Positions 32,532 to 43,986 of a stretch of DNA of 51,824 nucleotides are shown in pieces. This DNA is from Mesorhizobium sp. B2-7-1 (GTDB lineage: Bacteria; Pseudomonadota; Alphaproteobacteria; Rhizobiales; Rhizobiaceae): positions 1-51,824 of the forward strand of contig NZ_VFUA01000039.1 of assembly GCF_006440735.1 (NCBI RefSeq). Reading direction: 5' to 3'. The number at the start of each line of letters is the position of its first letter. Within the stretch, counting starts at the first letter, position 1. Under the pieces are notes generated by a model, which made no database searches, had not been told where the DNA came from, and saw only the letters and a program-made list of their open reading frames with translations. A program made the translations under genes and the position numbers.

Positions 32532-33827
32532 TCAATCCACGAAGATCAGCGCCGGCGTCTCGAGCAGCGCCTTGATGCGCTGCACGAACACCGCGGCATC
32601 CCAGCCGTCGATGACGCGATGGTCGAAGCTGGACGACAGGTTCATCATCTTGCGCGGGATGAACTGGGTGCCGTCCCACACCGGCCGCACCATGATCTTG
32701 TTGACGCCGACAATCGCCACTTCCGGGTAGTTGATAACCGGCGTGGTCGCGACGCCGCCCATGGCGCCGAGCGAGGTGATGGTGATGGTCGAGCCGGAAA
32801 GCTCCTCGCGGCTCGCCGTGCCGGCCTTCGCAGCATCGGCCAGCCGGTTGACCTCGACAGCGCTGTTCCACAGATCGCGCGCCTCGGCATGTTTGACCAC
32901 CGGCACCACCAGCCCGTTGGGCGTCTGCGCGGCGATGCCGATATGGATGCCTTCATGCTGGTGGATGATGCCGGCATCGTCGTCGAACAGCGCGTTGAGG
33001 TTGGGCTGCTCGCCGATCGCCTTGACCATCGCCCGCATCAGGAAGGGCAGCAGCGTCAGCTTGGGACGATCCGCGCGCTTCTCCTTGTTCAACGTCGCGC
33101 GCAATTCCTCCAGCGCGGTGACGTCGATCTCCTCGACATAGGTGATATGCGGGATGCGCGATTTCGCCAGCGACATCTTTTCGGCGATCTTGCGCCTGAG
33201 ACCCACGACCTTGATGTCCTCGACGCCGTCCTTCTGCGCAAGCCCGGTGGCGCGGGCAATCTGCGGACCGCGCGCCACGAACGCATCGATGTCCTCATGG
33301 CCGATGCGCCCGGCCGGCCCGCTGCCCGGGACCTGGCGCAGATCGATGCCGGCTTCCTTCGCCCGCAGCCTGACGGCGGGTGACGCCAATGGTTTCTCAC
33401 CCTCCGCACGCGGCGCGCCGGAAGCAGAGGCGGGGTGCGCGGCCTTCGGAGCAGCGGCAGCTTTCGGCGGTTCCGCCGGCTTCGGCGCCGGTTTCGGTGC
33501 GGCCGGCGCCGGTTTTGTCTCGACCGGCGCAACCGGCGCTTTTGCCTCGGGCGCTGCCTCGGCGGCGGCCTTCACATTGCCTTCGCCGGCTACCTTCAGC
33601 CGCACGATCGGCGAGCCGATCGCCACCGTGTCGCCGATCTCGGCGCCGAGCCAGAGAATCTCGCCATCGACCGGCGAGGGGATCTCGACGGTTGCCTTGT
33701 CGGTCATGACGGCGGCGAGAACCGTGTCCTCCCGCACGAGGTCGCCGACCTTGACGTGCCATTCGACAAGCTCGGCCTCGGCGACGCCTTCGCCGACATC
33801 GGGCAGCTTGATGACGTGTTCGCCCAT
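32532..33827 (-). CDS. bkdB: Branched-chain 2-oxoacid dehydrogenase E2 (dihydrolipoyl acyltransferase)
   Basis: This is a 431-residue E2 core protein. It has one lipoyl domain (1-80, lipoylated Lys44 in TDKATVEIP), an Ala/Pro-rich linker (about 90-140), a peripheral-subunit binding domain (about 145-180; ASPAVRLRAKEAGIDLRQVPGSGPAGRI) and a catalytic domain ending with the active-site DHRVIDG (His about 403). It transfers branched acyl groups to CoA. The start at 33827 (MGEHVIKLPDVGEG) is the lipoyl domain start; the longer frame overlaps the E1 beta gene. It lies 17 bases after E1 beta. Confidence 0.93.
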   Translation of the reverse strand: MGEHVIKLPDVGEGVAEAELVEWHVKVGDLVREDTVLAAVMTDKATVEIPSPVDGEILWLGAEIGDTVAIGSPIVRLKVAGEGNVKAAAEAAPEAKAPVAPVETKPAPAAPKPAPKPAEPPKAAAAPKAAHPASASGAPRAEGEKPLASPAVRLRAKEAGIDLRQVPGSGPAGRIGHEDIDAFVARGPQIARATGLAQKDGVEDIKVVGLRRKIAEKMSLAKSRIPHITYVEEIDVTALEELRATLNKEKRADRPKLTLLPFLMRAMVKAIGEQPNLNALFDDDAGIIHQHEGIHIGIAAQTPNGLVVPVVKHAEARDLWNSAVEVNRLADAAKAGTASREELSGSTITITSLGAMGGVATTPVINYPEVAIVGVNKIMVRPVWDGTQFIPRKMMNLSSSFDHRVIDGWDAAVFVQRIKALLETPALIFVD

Positions 33828-33844
33828 CTCAGGCCTCCCCCACT

Positions 33845-34858
33845 CTAAGCTTCCAATGTTTCGACGAGCGCGCGGCCGACCCGCGCCGGACCGGGGAAAT
33901 AGTCCCATTCCTGCGCATGCGGATAGGGCGTGTCCCAGCCGGCGACCCGCGCCACCGGCGCCTCCAGATGGTAGAAGCAGTTCTCCTGCACCAGCGCGGC
34001 CAGTTCGGCACCGAAGCCGGAAGTCAGCGTCGCCTCGTGCACGACCACGCAGCGTCCGGTCTTCTTCACCGAGGCGACGATGGTGTCGAGGTCGAGCGGC
34101 AGAAGCGTCCTGAGGTCGATGATCTCGGCGTCGATGCCGGTCTCTTCGGCCGCGGCCTGCGCGACATAGACCATCGTGCCATAGGCAAGCACCGTGACTG
34201 CCGAGCCTTGCCGGCGGATCGCCGCCTTGCCGAGCGGGATCGAGTAGTGACCGTCGGCAACCTCGCCGAGCTCATGCTTCGACCACGGCGTCACCGGACG
34301 GTCGTGATGGCCGTCGAACGGACCGTTGTAGAGCCGTTTCGGCTCCAGGAAGATCACCGGATCCGGATCCTCGATCGCCGCGATCAGCAGCCCCTTGGCG
34401 TCATGCGGGTTGGACGGCACCACCGTCTTCAGGCCCGAGACATGGGTGAACAGCGCTTCCGGGCTCTGGCTGTGCGTCTGCCCGCCGAAGATGCCGCCGC
34501 CGGTCGGCATGCGCACCACGATCGGGCAGGTGAAATCGCCATTGGAACGATAGCGCAGCCGCGCCGCCTCCTGCGTCAGCTGGTCGTAGGCCGGGTACAT
34601 GTAGTCGGCAAACTGGATCTCGACACAGGGCTTCAGCCCATAGGCGGCCATGCCGATGGCGGAGCCGACGATGCCGGATTCGTTGATCGGCGCGTCGAAG
34701 CAGCGGCTGCGGCCATATTTGGCCTGCAGGCCTTGCGTGGCGCGGAAGACGCCGCCGAAGAATCCGACATCCTCGCCATAGACGATAACGCGCTCGTCGC
34801 GCCCCATCGAGACGTCGAGCGCGTCGCGGATCGCCTCGATCATGGTCTTCCTGGGCAT
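33845..34858 (-). CDS. bkdA2: Branched-chain 2-oxoacid dehydrogenase E1 beta
   Basis: A 337-residue beta subunit of the thiamine-diphosphate-dependent decarboxylase. MIEAIRDALDVSMGRDERVIVYGEDVGFFGGVFRATQGL carries the conserved Glu that activates the cofactor, and VHEATLTSGFGAELAALVQENCF is the typical C-terminal domain. Length is close to Pseudomonas putida BkdA2. It starts two bases after the E1 alpha stop, so the two subunits are probably made in equal amounts. Confidence 0.93.
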   Translation of the reverse strand: MPRKTMIEAIRDALDVSMGRDERVIVYGEDVGFFGGVFRATQGLQAKYGRSRCFDAPINESGIVGSAIGMAAYGLKPCVEIQFADYMYPAYDQLTQEAARLRYRSNGDFTCPIVVRMPTGGGIFGGQTHSQSPEALFTHVSGLKTVVPSNPHDAKGLLIAAIEDPDPVIFLEPKRLYNGPFDGHHDRPVTPWSKHELGEVADGHYSIPLGKAAIRRQGSAVTVLAYGTMVYVAQAAAEETGIDAEIIDLRTLLPLDLDTIVASVKKTGRCVVVHEATLTSGFGAELAALVQENCFYHLEAPVARVAGWDTPYPHAQEWDYFPGPARVGRALVETLEA

Positions 34859-34860
34859 GG

Positions 34861-36500
<1,640 letters not shown>

Positions 36501-36558
36501 AGACGCTGGCGCCGCTTCTCCGTTCACTCCGTCTCCACCCCGTGCTAACTCACCCCGC

Positions 36559-37602
36559 ATGGCACAAAAAAAGGGATACGAGGTCGATTCGTGGCTGGCG
36601 AGGCCCGATCCCTCCATGGCGATCGTCCTGCTTTACGGCCCCGATCGCGGCCTCGTCGCCGAGCGGGCAAAAGCCTTCGCCGCCAAGACGGGCCTGCCGC
36701 TCGACGACCCCTTCTCGGTGGTGAAGCTCGACGGCGCGGAAGTCGACCGCGACGAAGGCCGCCTGCTCGACGAAGCCCGCACCGTGCCGATGTTTTCCGA
36801 CCGGCGGCTGCTCTGGGTGCGCAACGCCAGCGGCCAGAAGGCACTGGCCGACGACATCAAGGCGCTCACCGCCGAGCCTGCACGCGACGCCATCGTCCTG
36901 ATCGAGGCTGGCGATCTGAAGAAGGGCACCGGCCTCAGGGCCATCGTCGAGGCCGCCGGCAACGCCATCGCCTTGCCCTGCTACGCCGACGAGGCCCGCG
37001 ACCTGGATACGGTGATCGACGACGAATTGCGCAAGGCCGGCATGTCGATGACCTTGGACGCCAGGCAGGCGTTGCGCCGCAATCTCGGCGGCGACCGGCT
37101 CGCCTCGCGCGGCGAGATCGAGAAGCTGGTGCTTTATGCGCACGGCCGGAAGGAGATCGACGTCGACGACGTCAACGCGCTGTCGGGCGATGTCTCCGGC
37201 GTCTCCTTCGACGCCGCGGTCGACGCCATGCTGGACGGCAAGGTCGGCGACTTCGACATCGCCTTCAACCGTCACTGCCAGTCCGGCGGCCACCCTTTCC
37301 TTGTGCTGTCCTCGGCGATGCGGCAATTGCAGGCGATCCAGGTGATGCGCGGCCAGATGGAATCAGGCGGCCGCAATGCCGCCTCGGTCGTCGCCGGCGC
37401 CCGCCCGCCGGTCTTCTTCTCGCGCCGCAGGCTGGTGGAAAAGACGCTCGAGCGCTGGAATGTCGAAGCGCTCGGCCGGGCGCTCGGCCGCCTGCAGACG
37501 GCCGTGCTGCAGACGCGCAAGCGGCCGGACCTGTCGGAAGCGCTGGCCAGACAGGCGCTGCTCGGCATCGCGATCGAAAGCGCGAGATTGGGGCAGCGGT
37601 AA
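36559..37602 (+). CDS. holA: DNA polymerase III delta subunit
   Basis: This is a 347-residue clamp-loader subunit. The opening MAQKKGYEVDSWLARPDPSMAIVLLYGPDRGLVAERAKAF is the delta N-terminal domain. Central segments VKLDGAEVDRDEGRLLDEARTVPMFSDRRLLWVRN and the helical C-terminal collar domain (RRLVEKTLERWNVEALGRALGRLQTAVLQTRKRPDLSEALARQALLGIA) follow the family. It opens the beta clamp during loading. An enormous upstream open frame is an artefact; the ATG at 36559 starts the recognised domain. In many Rhizobiales holA follows leuS and lptE and converges on parB; here bkdA1 lies upstream instead. Confidence 0.9.
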   Translation: MAQKKGYEVDSWLARPDPSMAIVLLYGPDRGLVAERAKAFAAKTGLPLDDPFSVVKLDGAEVDRDEGRLLDEARTVPMFSDRRLLWVRNASGQKALADDIKALTAEPARDAIVLIEAGDLKKGTGLRAIVEAAGNAIALPCYADEARDLDTVIDDELRKAGMSMTLDARQALRRNLGGDRLASRGEIEKLVLYAHGRKEIDVDDVNALSGDVSGVSFDAAVDAMLDGKVGDFDIAFNRHCQSGGHPFLVLSSAMRQLQAIQVMRGQMESGGRNAASVVAGARPPVFFSRRRLVEKTLERWNVEALGRALGRLQTAVLQTRKRPDLSEALARQALLGIAIESARLGQR

Positions 37603-37612
37603 ACATCCTTCA

Positions 37613-37664
37613 TCATTCTAGGGCGGAGCAAGGAGCGAAGCGACGCGCGCAGACCCTGGAATGA
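37613..37664. repeat. Short inverted repeat after holA
   Basis: TCATTCTAGGG (37613-37623) and CCCTGGAATGA (37654-37664) pair with one mismatch around GCGGAGCAAGGAGCGAAGCGACG. It lies between two convergent genes. The module resembles rhizobial dispersed repeats and could form a transcript-end hairpin. Confidence 0.55.
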
Positions 37665-37703
37665 CAAAGGGTAGGAGCGCGATCCGAGAGCCGCCTTCGC
37701 CGC

Positions 37704-38486
37704 TCAGTTCATCGTCATCGCGTCGGTCGCCTGGAAGGTCGGCAGCGCCTGTGGGAAGACCAGAACCGCCGCGCCGTAAAGGAGGAGAGCCGCTCCCGAC
37801 ACCTTGGCTATCCGATCTCCCGAAGGGAGGGTCTTTTCCGCAAAGATCAGCAAGGTGACCACCGCCATTGCGGCGACATTCATGATCCCGAGAGGAAAGA
37901 GGGCGAGAAACAGCAGCCAGCAGCAGCCAAGACAAAAGGCTCCATGCTCTACCCCCATGCGTGCCGCACCCCAGCGGCCGTCGCGCCATGAGGTCAGGAT
38001 GAAACCCATCGGCGTGCGGCATTTGGCCAGGCAAAGATCCTTCAACGGCGAGAGCTGATAGGCGCCCGCGACGCCTAGCAGCACGCCGCCGATGCGCGCG
38101 GCGGTCGCGGTGGACATTTCCGTTCGCTCGCCAAGCATCTCCACACCTGCCGCGCCGGCAAAGGCGAGAACGCCGATCGCGCTCCAGACCAGCATATAGC
38201 CGGCCACGAACACCCAGGTGGAGACGAAGGTCCCGCCGCGGCCCCGCTTGGCCGCTTGAACCTGGTGAAACGTCAGGATCATCGGGGCGGCGGTCGGAAA
38301 CATCATGGCGATCATCATGACGATCCAGACGGCAAGAAACAGCGGCGCCGTCATGCCCATGGTGGGCGAGTGGATTTCCATATCCGCGCCCATGCCGATC
38401 TGCTGCCGGATGAGCACGGCCCACGACGCCGCGGCGCTCGCAATCAGCAGCGCGAGAATGATGTTTCGCTGCACTGTCAGCGTCAT
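37704..38486 (-). CDS. DUF2182-type membrane protein
   Basis: A 260-residue inner-membrane protein with about six to seven helices, of the DUF2182/COG5486 type (predicted metal-binding membrane protein). Met/His/Cys-rich segments stand out: WIVMMIAMMFPTAAPM, LCLAKCRTPM and GVEHGAFCLGCCW, plausible ligands for a soft metal such as copper. It lies 31 bases after the DUF1326 gene and probably forms a two-gene operon with it. The function is not established. Confidence 0.85.
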   Translation of the reverse strand: MTLTVQRNIILALLIASAAASWAVLIRQQIGMGADMEIHSPTMGMTAPLFLAVWIVMMIAMMFPTAAPMILTFHQVQAAKRGRGGTFVSTWVFVAGYMLVWSAIGVLAFAGAAGVEMLGERTEMSTATAARIGGVLLGVAGAYQLSPLKDLCLAKCRTPMGFILTSWRDGRWGAARMGVEHGAFCLGCCWLLFLALFPLGIMNVAAMAVVTLLIFAEKTLPSGDRIAKVSGAALLLYGAAVLVFPQALPTFQATDAMTMN

Positions 38487-38517
38487 GGGCGAGCCCGTCC
38501 GGCCATGCGGGCAGGGT

Positions 38518-39150
38518 CTACTGCTGGCCCGACCAATTGATCGGGGCGTAATGCGCGTTTCGGCGGGAATTGTCCCAACTCATGCCATGGTCGCTGAAGG
38601 TGTTGCCTTCCGCGCCCATCGCCAGGCCGAGCCAGTCCGGATTGACGGGATGGCCGGTGGCCGCCCACATCTCACCGTCTTCGCGCATTGTCGGCAGCGG
38701 TTCGATCGCCAGCTGCATCACCCCGGCAACCTCCACCGACCGTTTCTTGTCGTGGACCTGGTATCTGATCGGCGCCTTCCTGGCCCCGAGATTGGTGCTG
38801 ATCATCGGCGCGAAGGCAGCCATCGGCCCACCCGCGGCGCCGGTGAAGATGGCGCCCAGCGCCTCCGTTTGCCGGTCGTCCGCACGGTCGTCGATATAGG
38901 CCGCCGCCGTCCAATTGCCCTCCGCCATCGGACCGGGCGTATGCGCGATCATCGCCACATTGAGCCCATCCAATCGAATGTCGGCGTAATTGCCCTTATC
39001 GATGTGAAAGACCAAGGCGACGTCGCAAACCCCTTTCGTCGGCCTCGATGTCAGCTGCGCTTTGGTGGACATCAGGCAAGGACATACGACATCGCAGCTA
39101 CAATTCTCGAAGTAGCTGCCAGACAATTGCCAACTGACTGCCATTTGCAC
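38518..39150 (-). CDS. DUF1326-type protein
   Basis: A 210-residue soluble protein of the DUF1326 family. Its N-terminal cluster ENCSCDVVCPCL (four cysteines, about 15-26) is the family hallmark and could bind a metal ion. No signal peptide or membrane segment is seen. It is first in an operon with the DUF2182 membrane protein, a pairing seen in other proteobacteria. The pair sits between holA and parB, which usually converge directly. Confidence 0.83.
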   Translation of the reverse strand: MQMAVSWQLSGSYFENCSCDVVCPCLMSTKAQLTSRPTKGVCDVALVFHIDKGNYADIRLDGLNVAMIAHTPGPMAEGNWTAAAYIDDRADDRQTEALGAIFTGAAGGPMAAFAPMISTNLGARKAPIRYQVHDKKRSVEVAGVMQLAIEPLPTMREDGEMWAATGHPVNPDWLGLAMGAEGNTFSDHGMSWDNSRRNAHYAPINWSGQQ

Positions 39151-39535
39151 CTCCCGTTCGTCAGGCGCGTCGGCATGTCGCTTCGCGAGCCGTTCACGAG
39201 CATTGCAGGAACGGCAGGTGGCCCGCGCAGCGACTGTTCGGCACGCCAGGGCGTTTATTTAAGCTACACCTAATTTTAGGTTACGCCCTTGCCCGGCACT
39301 GTCAAGCCGCAGGCATCACGCGTGAAGCGGCGACGTATCCTTCGTCACCGAACGTGGTCTTCCCGCTCCCTGTGCGTTGCGCGCATCTCTCCCGAGAGAG
39401 GCCGTCTCAGAACAACCACCAACAAAACGGGCCGGCACAGCGCCAGCCCTTCTTGCCTATCACCGATATATCAGGCGTATCCAGCCTTGAGCCAAATTCT
39501 CAACCACAGTCGAATACCGTTTACGCCGCAACCGC
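39151..39535. other. 385-base gap between the DUF1326 gene and parB
   Basis: No convincing gene is present. An open frame at 39289-39597 has low-complexity, Arg/Ser/Pro-rich translation and overlaps the parB end. An inverted repeat ACCTAA-TT-TTAGGT (39268-39281) lies upstream of the DUF1326 gene in an AT-rich patch and could be an operator. CTCTCCCGAGAG (39397-39408 region) is a small palindrome that may help end parB transcription. Confidence 0.5.
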
Positions 39536-40423
<888 letters not shown>

Positions 40424-40485
40424 TGGTTTGTCCAGATCGTTTCGGAATCGAATCGGCTAATTAACCAAGCCGCCGCATTGATTGC

Positions 40486-41283
40486 TCAGGCGGCGCGCAG
40501 CTTGCGCTCGCGGCGGATCACCTCGGAGGCGAGCTGCAGATAGGCCTGGCTGCCCGAGCACTTCAGGTCATAAAGGATCGCCGGCTTGCCGTAGGACGGC
40601 GCCTCGGACACGCGCACATTGCGCGGAATGATCGTCTCGTAGACCTTGTCGCCCATATGGGTGCGCACATCCTGCACCACCTGGTTGGCGAGGTTGTTGC
40701 GCCCATCATACATGGTGAGCACGATGCCCTGGATGGTGAGATCCGGATTGATCGTATTGCGCACCTGCTCGACGGTCTCGAGCAACTGGCTGAGACCTTC
40801 CAGCGCGAAGAACTCGCATTGCAGCGGCACGAGAACGGAATCGGCCGCCGCCATTGAATTCAAAGTCAAAAGATTGAGCGAGGGTGGGCAATCGATCAGC
40901 ACGTAGCCGAACGGCGCCGAACGCTCGGCGGCGGCGCGCAGCGCGTTGCGCAGCTTGAGCACCCGGTCCGGCGCCGAGGCGATCTCCATCTCGATGCCGA
41001 GCAGGTCGAGCGTGGAGGGGATGATCGACAGTCCGGGCACCGCCGTCGGCACAGCGGCGGCTTCCAGTTCGAGCTCACCGGTCAGCACGTCATAAGACGA
41101 CGTGGTGCGGTCCTTGCGGTCGATACCTAGCCCGGTGCTGGCATTGCCCTGGGGGTCGAGGTCGACGATCAGCACGCGCTCGCCGATCGCGGCCAGCGCC
41201 GTGGCCAGGTTGATGGCCGTCGTCGTCTTGCCGACGCCGCCTTTCTGGTTGGCGACAGTGATGATACGCGGTGCTGTGCTCAT
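40486..41283 (-). CDS. parA: Chromosome partitioning ATPase ParA
   Basis: A 265-residue Walker-type ATPase. The deviant Walker A is KGGVGKTTT (about 11-19), followed by LIVDLDPQGNASTG and the switch-region DCPPSL. It is the short chromosomal (Soj) type, without an N-terminal DNA-binding extension. It moves ParB-parS complexes along the nucleoid. The start at 41283 lies four bases after the rsmG stop, so the genes are probably cotranscribed; an in-frame ATG at 41304 would overlap rsmG. Confidence 0.96.
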   Translation of the reverse strand: MSTAPRIITVANQKGGVGKTTTAINLATALAAIGERVLIVDLDPQGNASTGLGIDRKDRTTSSYDVLTGELELEAAAVPTAVPGLSIIPSTLDLLGIEMEIASAPDRVLKLRNALRAAAERSAPFGYVLIDCPPSLNLLTLNSMAAADSVLVPLQCEFFALEGLSQLLETVEQVRNTINPDLTIQGIVLTMYDGRNNLANQVVQDVRTHMGDKVYETIIPRNVRVSEAPSYGKPAILYDLKCSGSQAYLQLASEVIRRERKLRAA

Positions 41284-41287
41284 GGGC

Positions 41288-41944
41288 CTATGCCAGTAAT
41301 TCATTTGCGGGTCGCCGGCGCAATTCGGTGATTTCGAGGATGACGCCTTCGGCGTCGGTCATGCTCGAATGTTCTACCAGATCGAAGCTCCAGCGGTGAG
41401 TGCTTTCTTCCACCTCGGCGCGGTAATCCCGGCCTTTGTGGAACAGCGCGCGCCCCCCCTTGGTCAGCCAGGGCGCCGATAGATCGAGCAGATCCGGCAG
41501 CGCCGCCAGCGCCCTAGCCGTAACGATTTCCGGTGCGGAAACAAGCCCATAGCTGTCGTCGATGCGCCTGGCCACGACACGCGCCGGCAGATCGAACTGG
41601 CCGATGACGGTTTGCAGGAACGAAGCCTTCTTGCGGTTGCTTTCGACCAGGGCGATCGACGCCCCGGGGCGCTCCGTGAGCAGAAAACCCAGCACCAGCC
41701 CGGGAAATCCGCCGCCCGATCCGAGGTCGACCCAGCGCGTTGCGGCGGGCGCGATTCGGGCGAGCTGGGCGCTGTCCAGGACATGGCGGCGCCAGACGTC
41801 ATCCAGCGTCGACGGGGCCGCCAGATTGATGCTGCGGTTCCATTTCAGGAACAACTGTTCGAAGGCCTGCAGCCGCTCGAATGTTTCACGTGAAACCGGA
41901 CCCGCCGCCTTTTGCAGATCGTCCCAAGCGCTCACACCGCTCAC
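41288..41944 (-). CDS. rsmG: 16S rRNA (guanine527-N7)-methyltransferase RsmG
   Basis: This 218-residue enzyme methylates G527 of 16S rRNA using S-adenosylmethionine. The motif [16 protein letters not shown] (about 66-81) binds the cofactor, and [16 protein letters not shown] follows as usual. The start overlaps the mnmG stop by four bases (ATGA). A near-perfect parS lies in its 5' part (41882-41897). Confidence 0.95.
   Translation of the reverse strand: MSGVSAWDDLQKAAGPVSRETFERLQAFEQLFLKWNRSINLAAPSTLDDVWRRHVLDSAQLARIAPAATRWVDLGSGGGFPGLVLGFLLTERPGASIALVESNRKKASFLQTVIGQFDLPARVVARRIDDSYGLVSAPEIVTARALAALPDLLDLSAPWLTKGGRALFHKGRDYRAEVEESTHRWSFDLVEHSSMTDAEGVILEITELRRRPANELLA
41882..41897. promoter_or_regulatory. 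Candidate parS site inside rsmG
   Basis: TGTTTCACGTGAAACC matches the parS consensus TGTTTCACGTGAAACA at 15 of 16 positions and contains the full 14-bp palindrome. It is in the coding region of rsmG, about 1.5 kb from parB. Confidence 0.9.
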
Positions 41945-43815
41945 GCCACGTCCCTTCGCGCGGCGAGCTCAACATTGCGGACATGCGCCACGATGATCGC
42001 CAGCGCCGCCGGCGTCATGCCTTCCATGCGCTGCGCATCCGCGACAGAGCGCGGCTGGCGCATCTTCATCTTTTGCTTCAACTCGTTCGAGAGCCCGGGG
42101 ACATCGGAAAAGTCGATCGTCTCCGGGATAAGCCGTGATTCCTCGCGCCTGATCTGCGCGACGTCGGCTTGCTGGCGATCGAGGTAAACCGAATATTTCG
42201 CTTCCGTTTCGAGCCGCTCCGCAGTCTTGGCGTCGAGCGCCGCGAAGCGCGGCTCAATCCTCGTCAGCCAGGCCATGTCGACGCCCGGACGCGCCAAAAG
42301 CTCGTAGGCCGAACGGCGCACGCCATCCTTGTTGATCTCCAGCCCGTGCCGCGCCGCCTCCTTCGGCGTCAGCGTCACCGACTTTGCCAGCGCACGGGCT
42401 TGATCGAGCTTCAGTGCGATCGCGCCGAACCTCTGCATCCGCGGCGAGGCCACGATCCCCAGCTTGTCGGCCAGCGGCGTCAGCCGCTCGTCGGCATTGT
42501 CGGCGCGCAGCGACAGTCTGAATTCTGCCCGCGAGGTGAACATGCGATAGGGCTCCGCGATGCCGCGGCTGGTCAGGTCGTCGACCATCACGCCGATATA
42601 GGCTTCGGTGCGGCTGAGCACGACCGGATCGCCGGCGGAAGCCTTGCGCGCCGCATTGATGCCGGCGAGCAGCCCTTGCGCGCCGGCCTCCTCATAGCCC
42701 GTCGTGCCATTGATCTGTCCGGCCAGGAACAGGCGGTCGACGCGCTTCGTCTCCAGCGTCGTCTTCAGCTCGCGCGGATCCACATGGTCGTATTCGATGG
42801 CGTAACCCGGCTGCAGCATCGTCGCCTTTTCCAGCCCGGGGATGGTCTTCAGGATCTCCAGCTGCACGTCTTCAGGCAACGAGGTCGAAATGCCGTTCGG
42901 GTAGACGGTGTCGTCGTCGAGGCCTTCCGGCTCGAGGAAAATCTGATGACCTTCGCGGTCCCCGAACTTGACGATCTTATCCTCGATCGACGGGCAGTAG
43001 CGCGGTCCGACGCCTTCGATCGAACCGGAATACATCGCCGAGCGGCCGAGATTGGCGCGGATCAGATCATGCGTCGCCGGCATGGTCCGGGTGATGCCGC
43101 AATGGATCTGCGGATTGACGATGGCGTCCGTCATCAGCGAGAACGGCACCGGATCCTCGTCCGCCGCTTGGGCGTCCAGTGAGGCCCAGTCGATGGTGCG
43201 GCCGTCGAGGCGAGGGGGCGTCCCGGTCTTCAAGCGCCCCAGCTTGAAACCCGCACGCGCCATGGTCGCCGACAGGCCTATGCTTGCCTGCTCGTTCATG
43301 CGGCCGGCGACGATCTTCCTCTCGCCGATATGGATCAGCCCGCGCAGGAAGGTGCCGGTGGTGAGCACCACGGCACCGCAGGCCAAGCGTCGATCGCCGG
43401 AAACCGCCACGGCCACCACGCGGCCGTCTTCGATCGCAAGATCGAGAACTTCGCCCTCGATCACGTCGAGATTGTTCTGGAGCCGAATCGCTTCCTGCAT
43501 CGCCAGGCGATAAAGCTTGCGGTCGGCTTGGGTGCGGGGGCCTCGCACGGCCGGACCCTTTCGGCGGTTGAGCAGCCGGAACTGGATGCCGGCCGCGTCC
43601 GCAATGCGGCCCATCAGTCCGTCCATGGCGTCGATCTCGCGCACGAGATGGCCCTTGCCGAGACCGCCGATCGCAGGATTGCAGGACATGACGCCGATCG
43701 TGTCGAAGCGCAGCGTCACCAGCGCGGTCCTCGCGCCGGCGCGCGCGGCAGCGCTCGCCGCCTCGCAGCCGGCATGGCCGCCGCCCACCACCACCACATC
43801 ATAGTGATTGGTCAT
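41941..43815 (-). CDS. mnmG: tRNA uridine 5-carboxymethylaminomethyl modification enzyme MnmG (GidA)
   Basis: This 624-residue FAD protein works with MnmE to modify the wobble uridine of several tRNAs. FAD-binding [20 protein letters not shown] (about 8-27), [23 protein letters not shown] and [11 protein letters not shown] are diagnostic. The helical C-terminal domain (about 560-624) binds MnmE and tRNA. The start at 43815 ([16 protein letters not shown]) matches homologues. It is first of mnmG-rsmG-parA-parB. Confidence 0.96.
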   Translation of the reverse strand: MTNHYDVVVVGGGHAGCEAASAAARAGARTALVTLRFDTIGVMSCNPAIGGLGKGHLVREIDAMDGLMGRIADAAGIQFRLLNRRKGPAVRGPRTQADRKLYRLAMQEAIRLQNNLDVIEGEVLDLAIEDGRVVAVAVSGDRRLACGAVVLTTGTFLRGLIHIGERKIVAGRMNEQASIGLSATMARAGFKLGRLKTGTPPRLDGRTIDWASLDAQAADEDPVPFSLMTDAIVNPQIHCGITRTMPATHDLIRANLGRSAMYSGSIEGVGPRYCPSIEDKIVKFGDREGHQIFLEPEGLDDDTVYPNGISTSLPEDVQLEILKTIPGLEKATMLQPGYAIEYDHVDPRELKTTLETKRVDRLFLAGQINGTTGYEEAGAQGLLAGINAARKASAGDPVVLSRTEAYIGVMVDDLTSRGIAEPYRMFTSRAEFRLSLRADNADERLTPLADKLGIVASPRMQRFGAIALKLDQARALAKSVTLTPKEAARHGLEINKDGVRRSAYELLARPGVDMAWLTRIEPRFAALDAKTAERLETEAKYSVYLDRQQADVAQIRREESRLIPETIDFSDVPGLSNELKQKMKMRQPRSVADAQRMEGMTPAALAIIVAHVRNVELAARRDVA

Positions 43816-43893
43816 TTTCCAAGAATCCGCTTTCAGAGATTGCCCGACACATGTCCCCACCGCCGCGTGCTGTCAAGCACGAAGACCCGGACT

Positions 43894-43909
43894 CGTTTCA
43901 CGTGAAACA
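43894..43909. promoter_or_regulatory. Candidate parS site upstream of mnmG
   Basis: CGTTTCACGTGAAACA matches the parS consensus at 15 of 16 positions and contains the complete GTTTCACGTGAAAC palindrome. It lies 79 bases upstream of the mnmG start. Confidence 0.9.
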
Positions 43910-43930
43910 TGGATCATGGCCTTCCATCAG

Positions 43931-43946
43931 TGTTTCACGTGGGTCA
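43931..43946. promoter_or_regulatory. Weaker parS-like site upstream of mnmG
   Basis: TGTTTCACGTGGGTCA has a perfect left half but three mismatches in the right half. It lies between two better sites, so it may be a half-site or decayed copy. Confidence 0.5.
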
Positions 43947-43970
43947 TCGCCGGGCAGAGGTCGCCCCTTG

Positions 43971-43986
43971 TGTTTCACGTGAATCA
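43971..43986. promoter_or_regulatory. Candidate parS site overlapping the mnmE stop
   Basis: TGTTTCACGTGAATCA matches the consensus at 15 of 16 positions. Its last three bases (43984-43986) are the mnmE stop codon on the minus strand. Confidence 0.82.
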
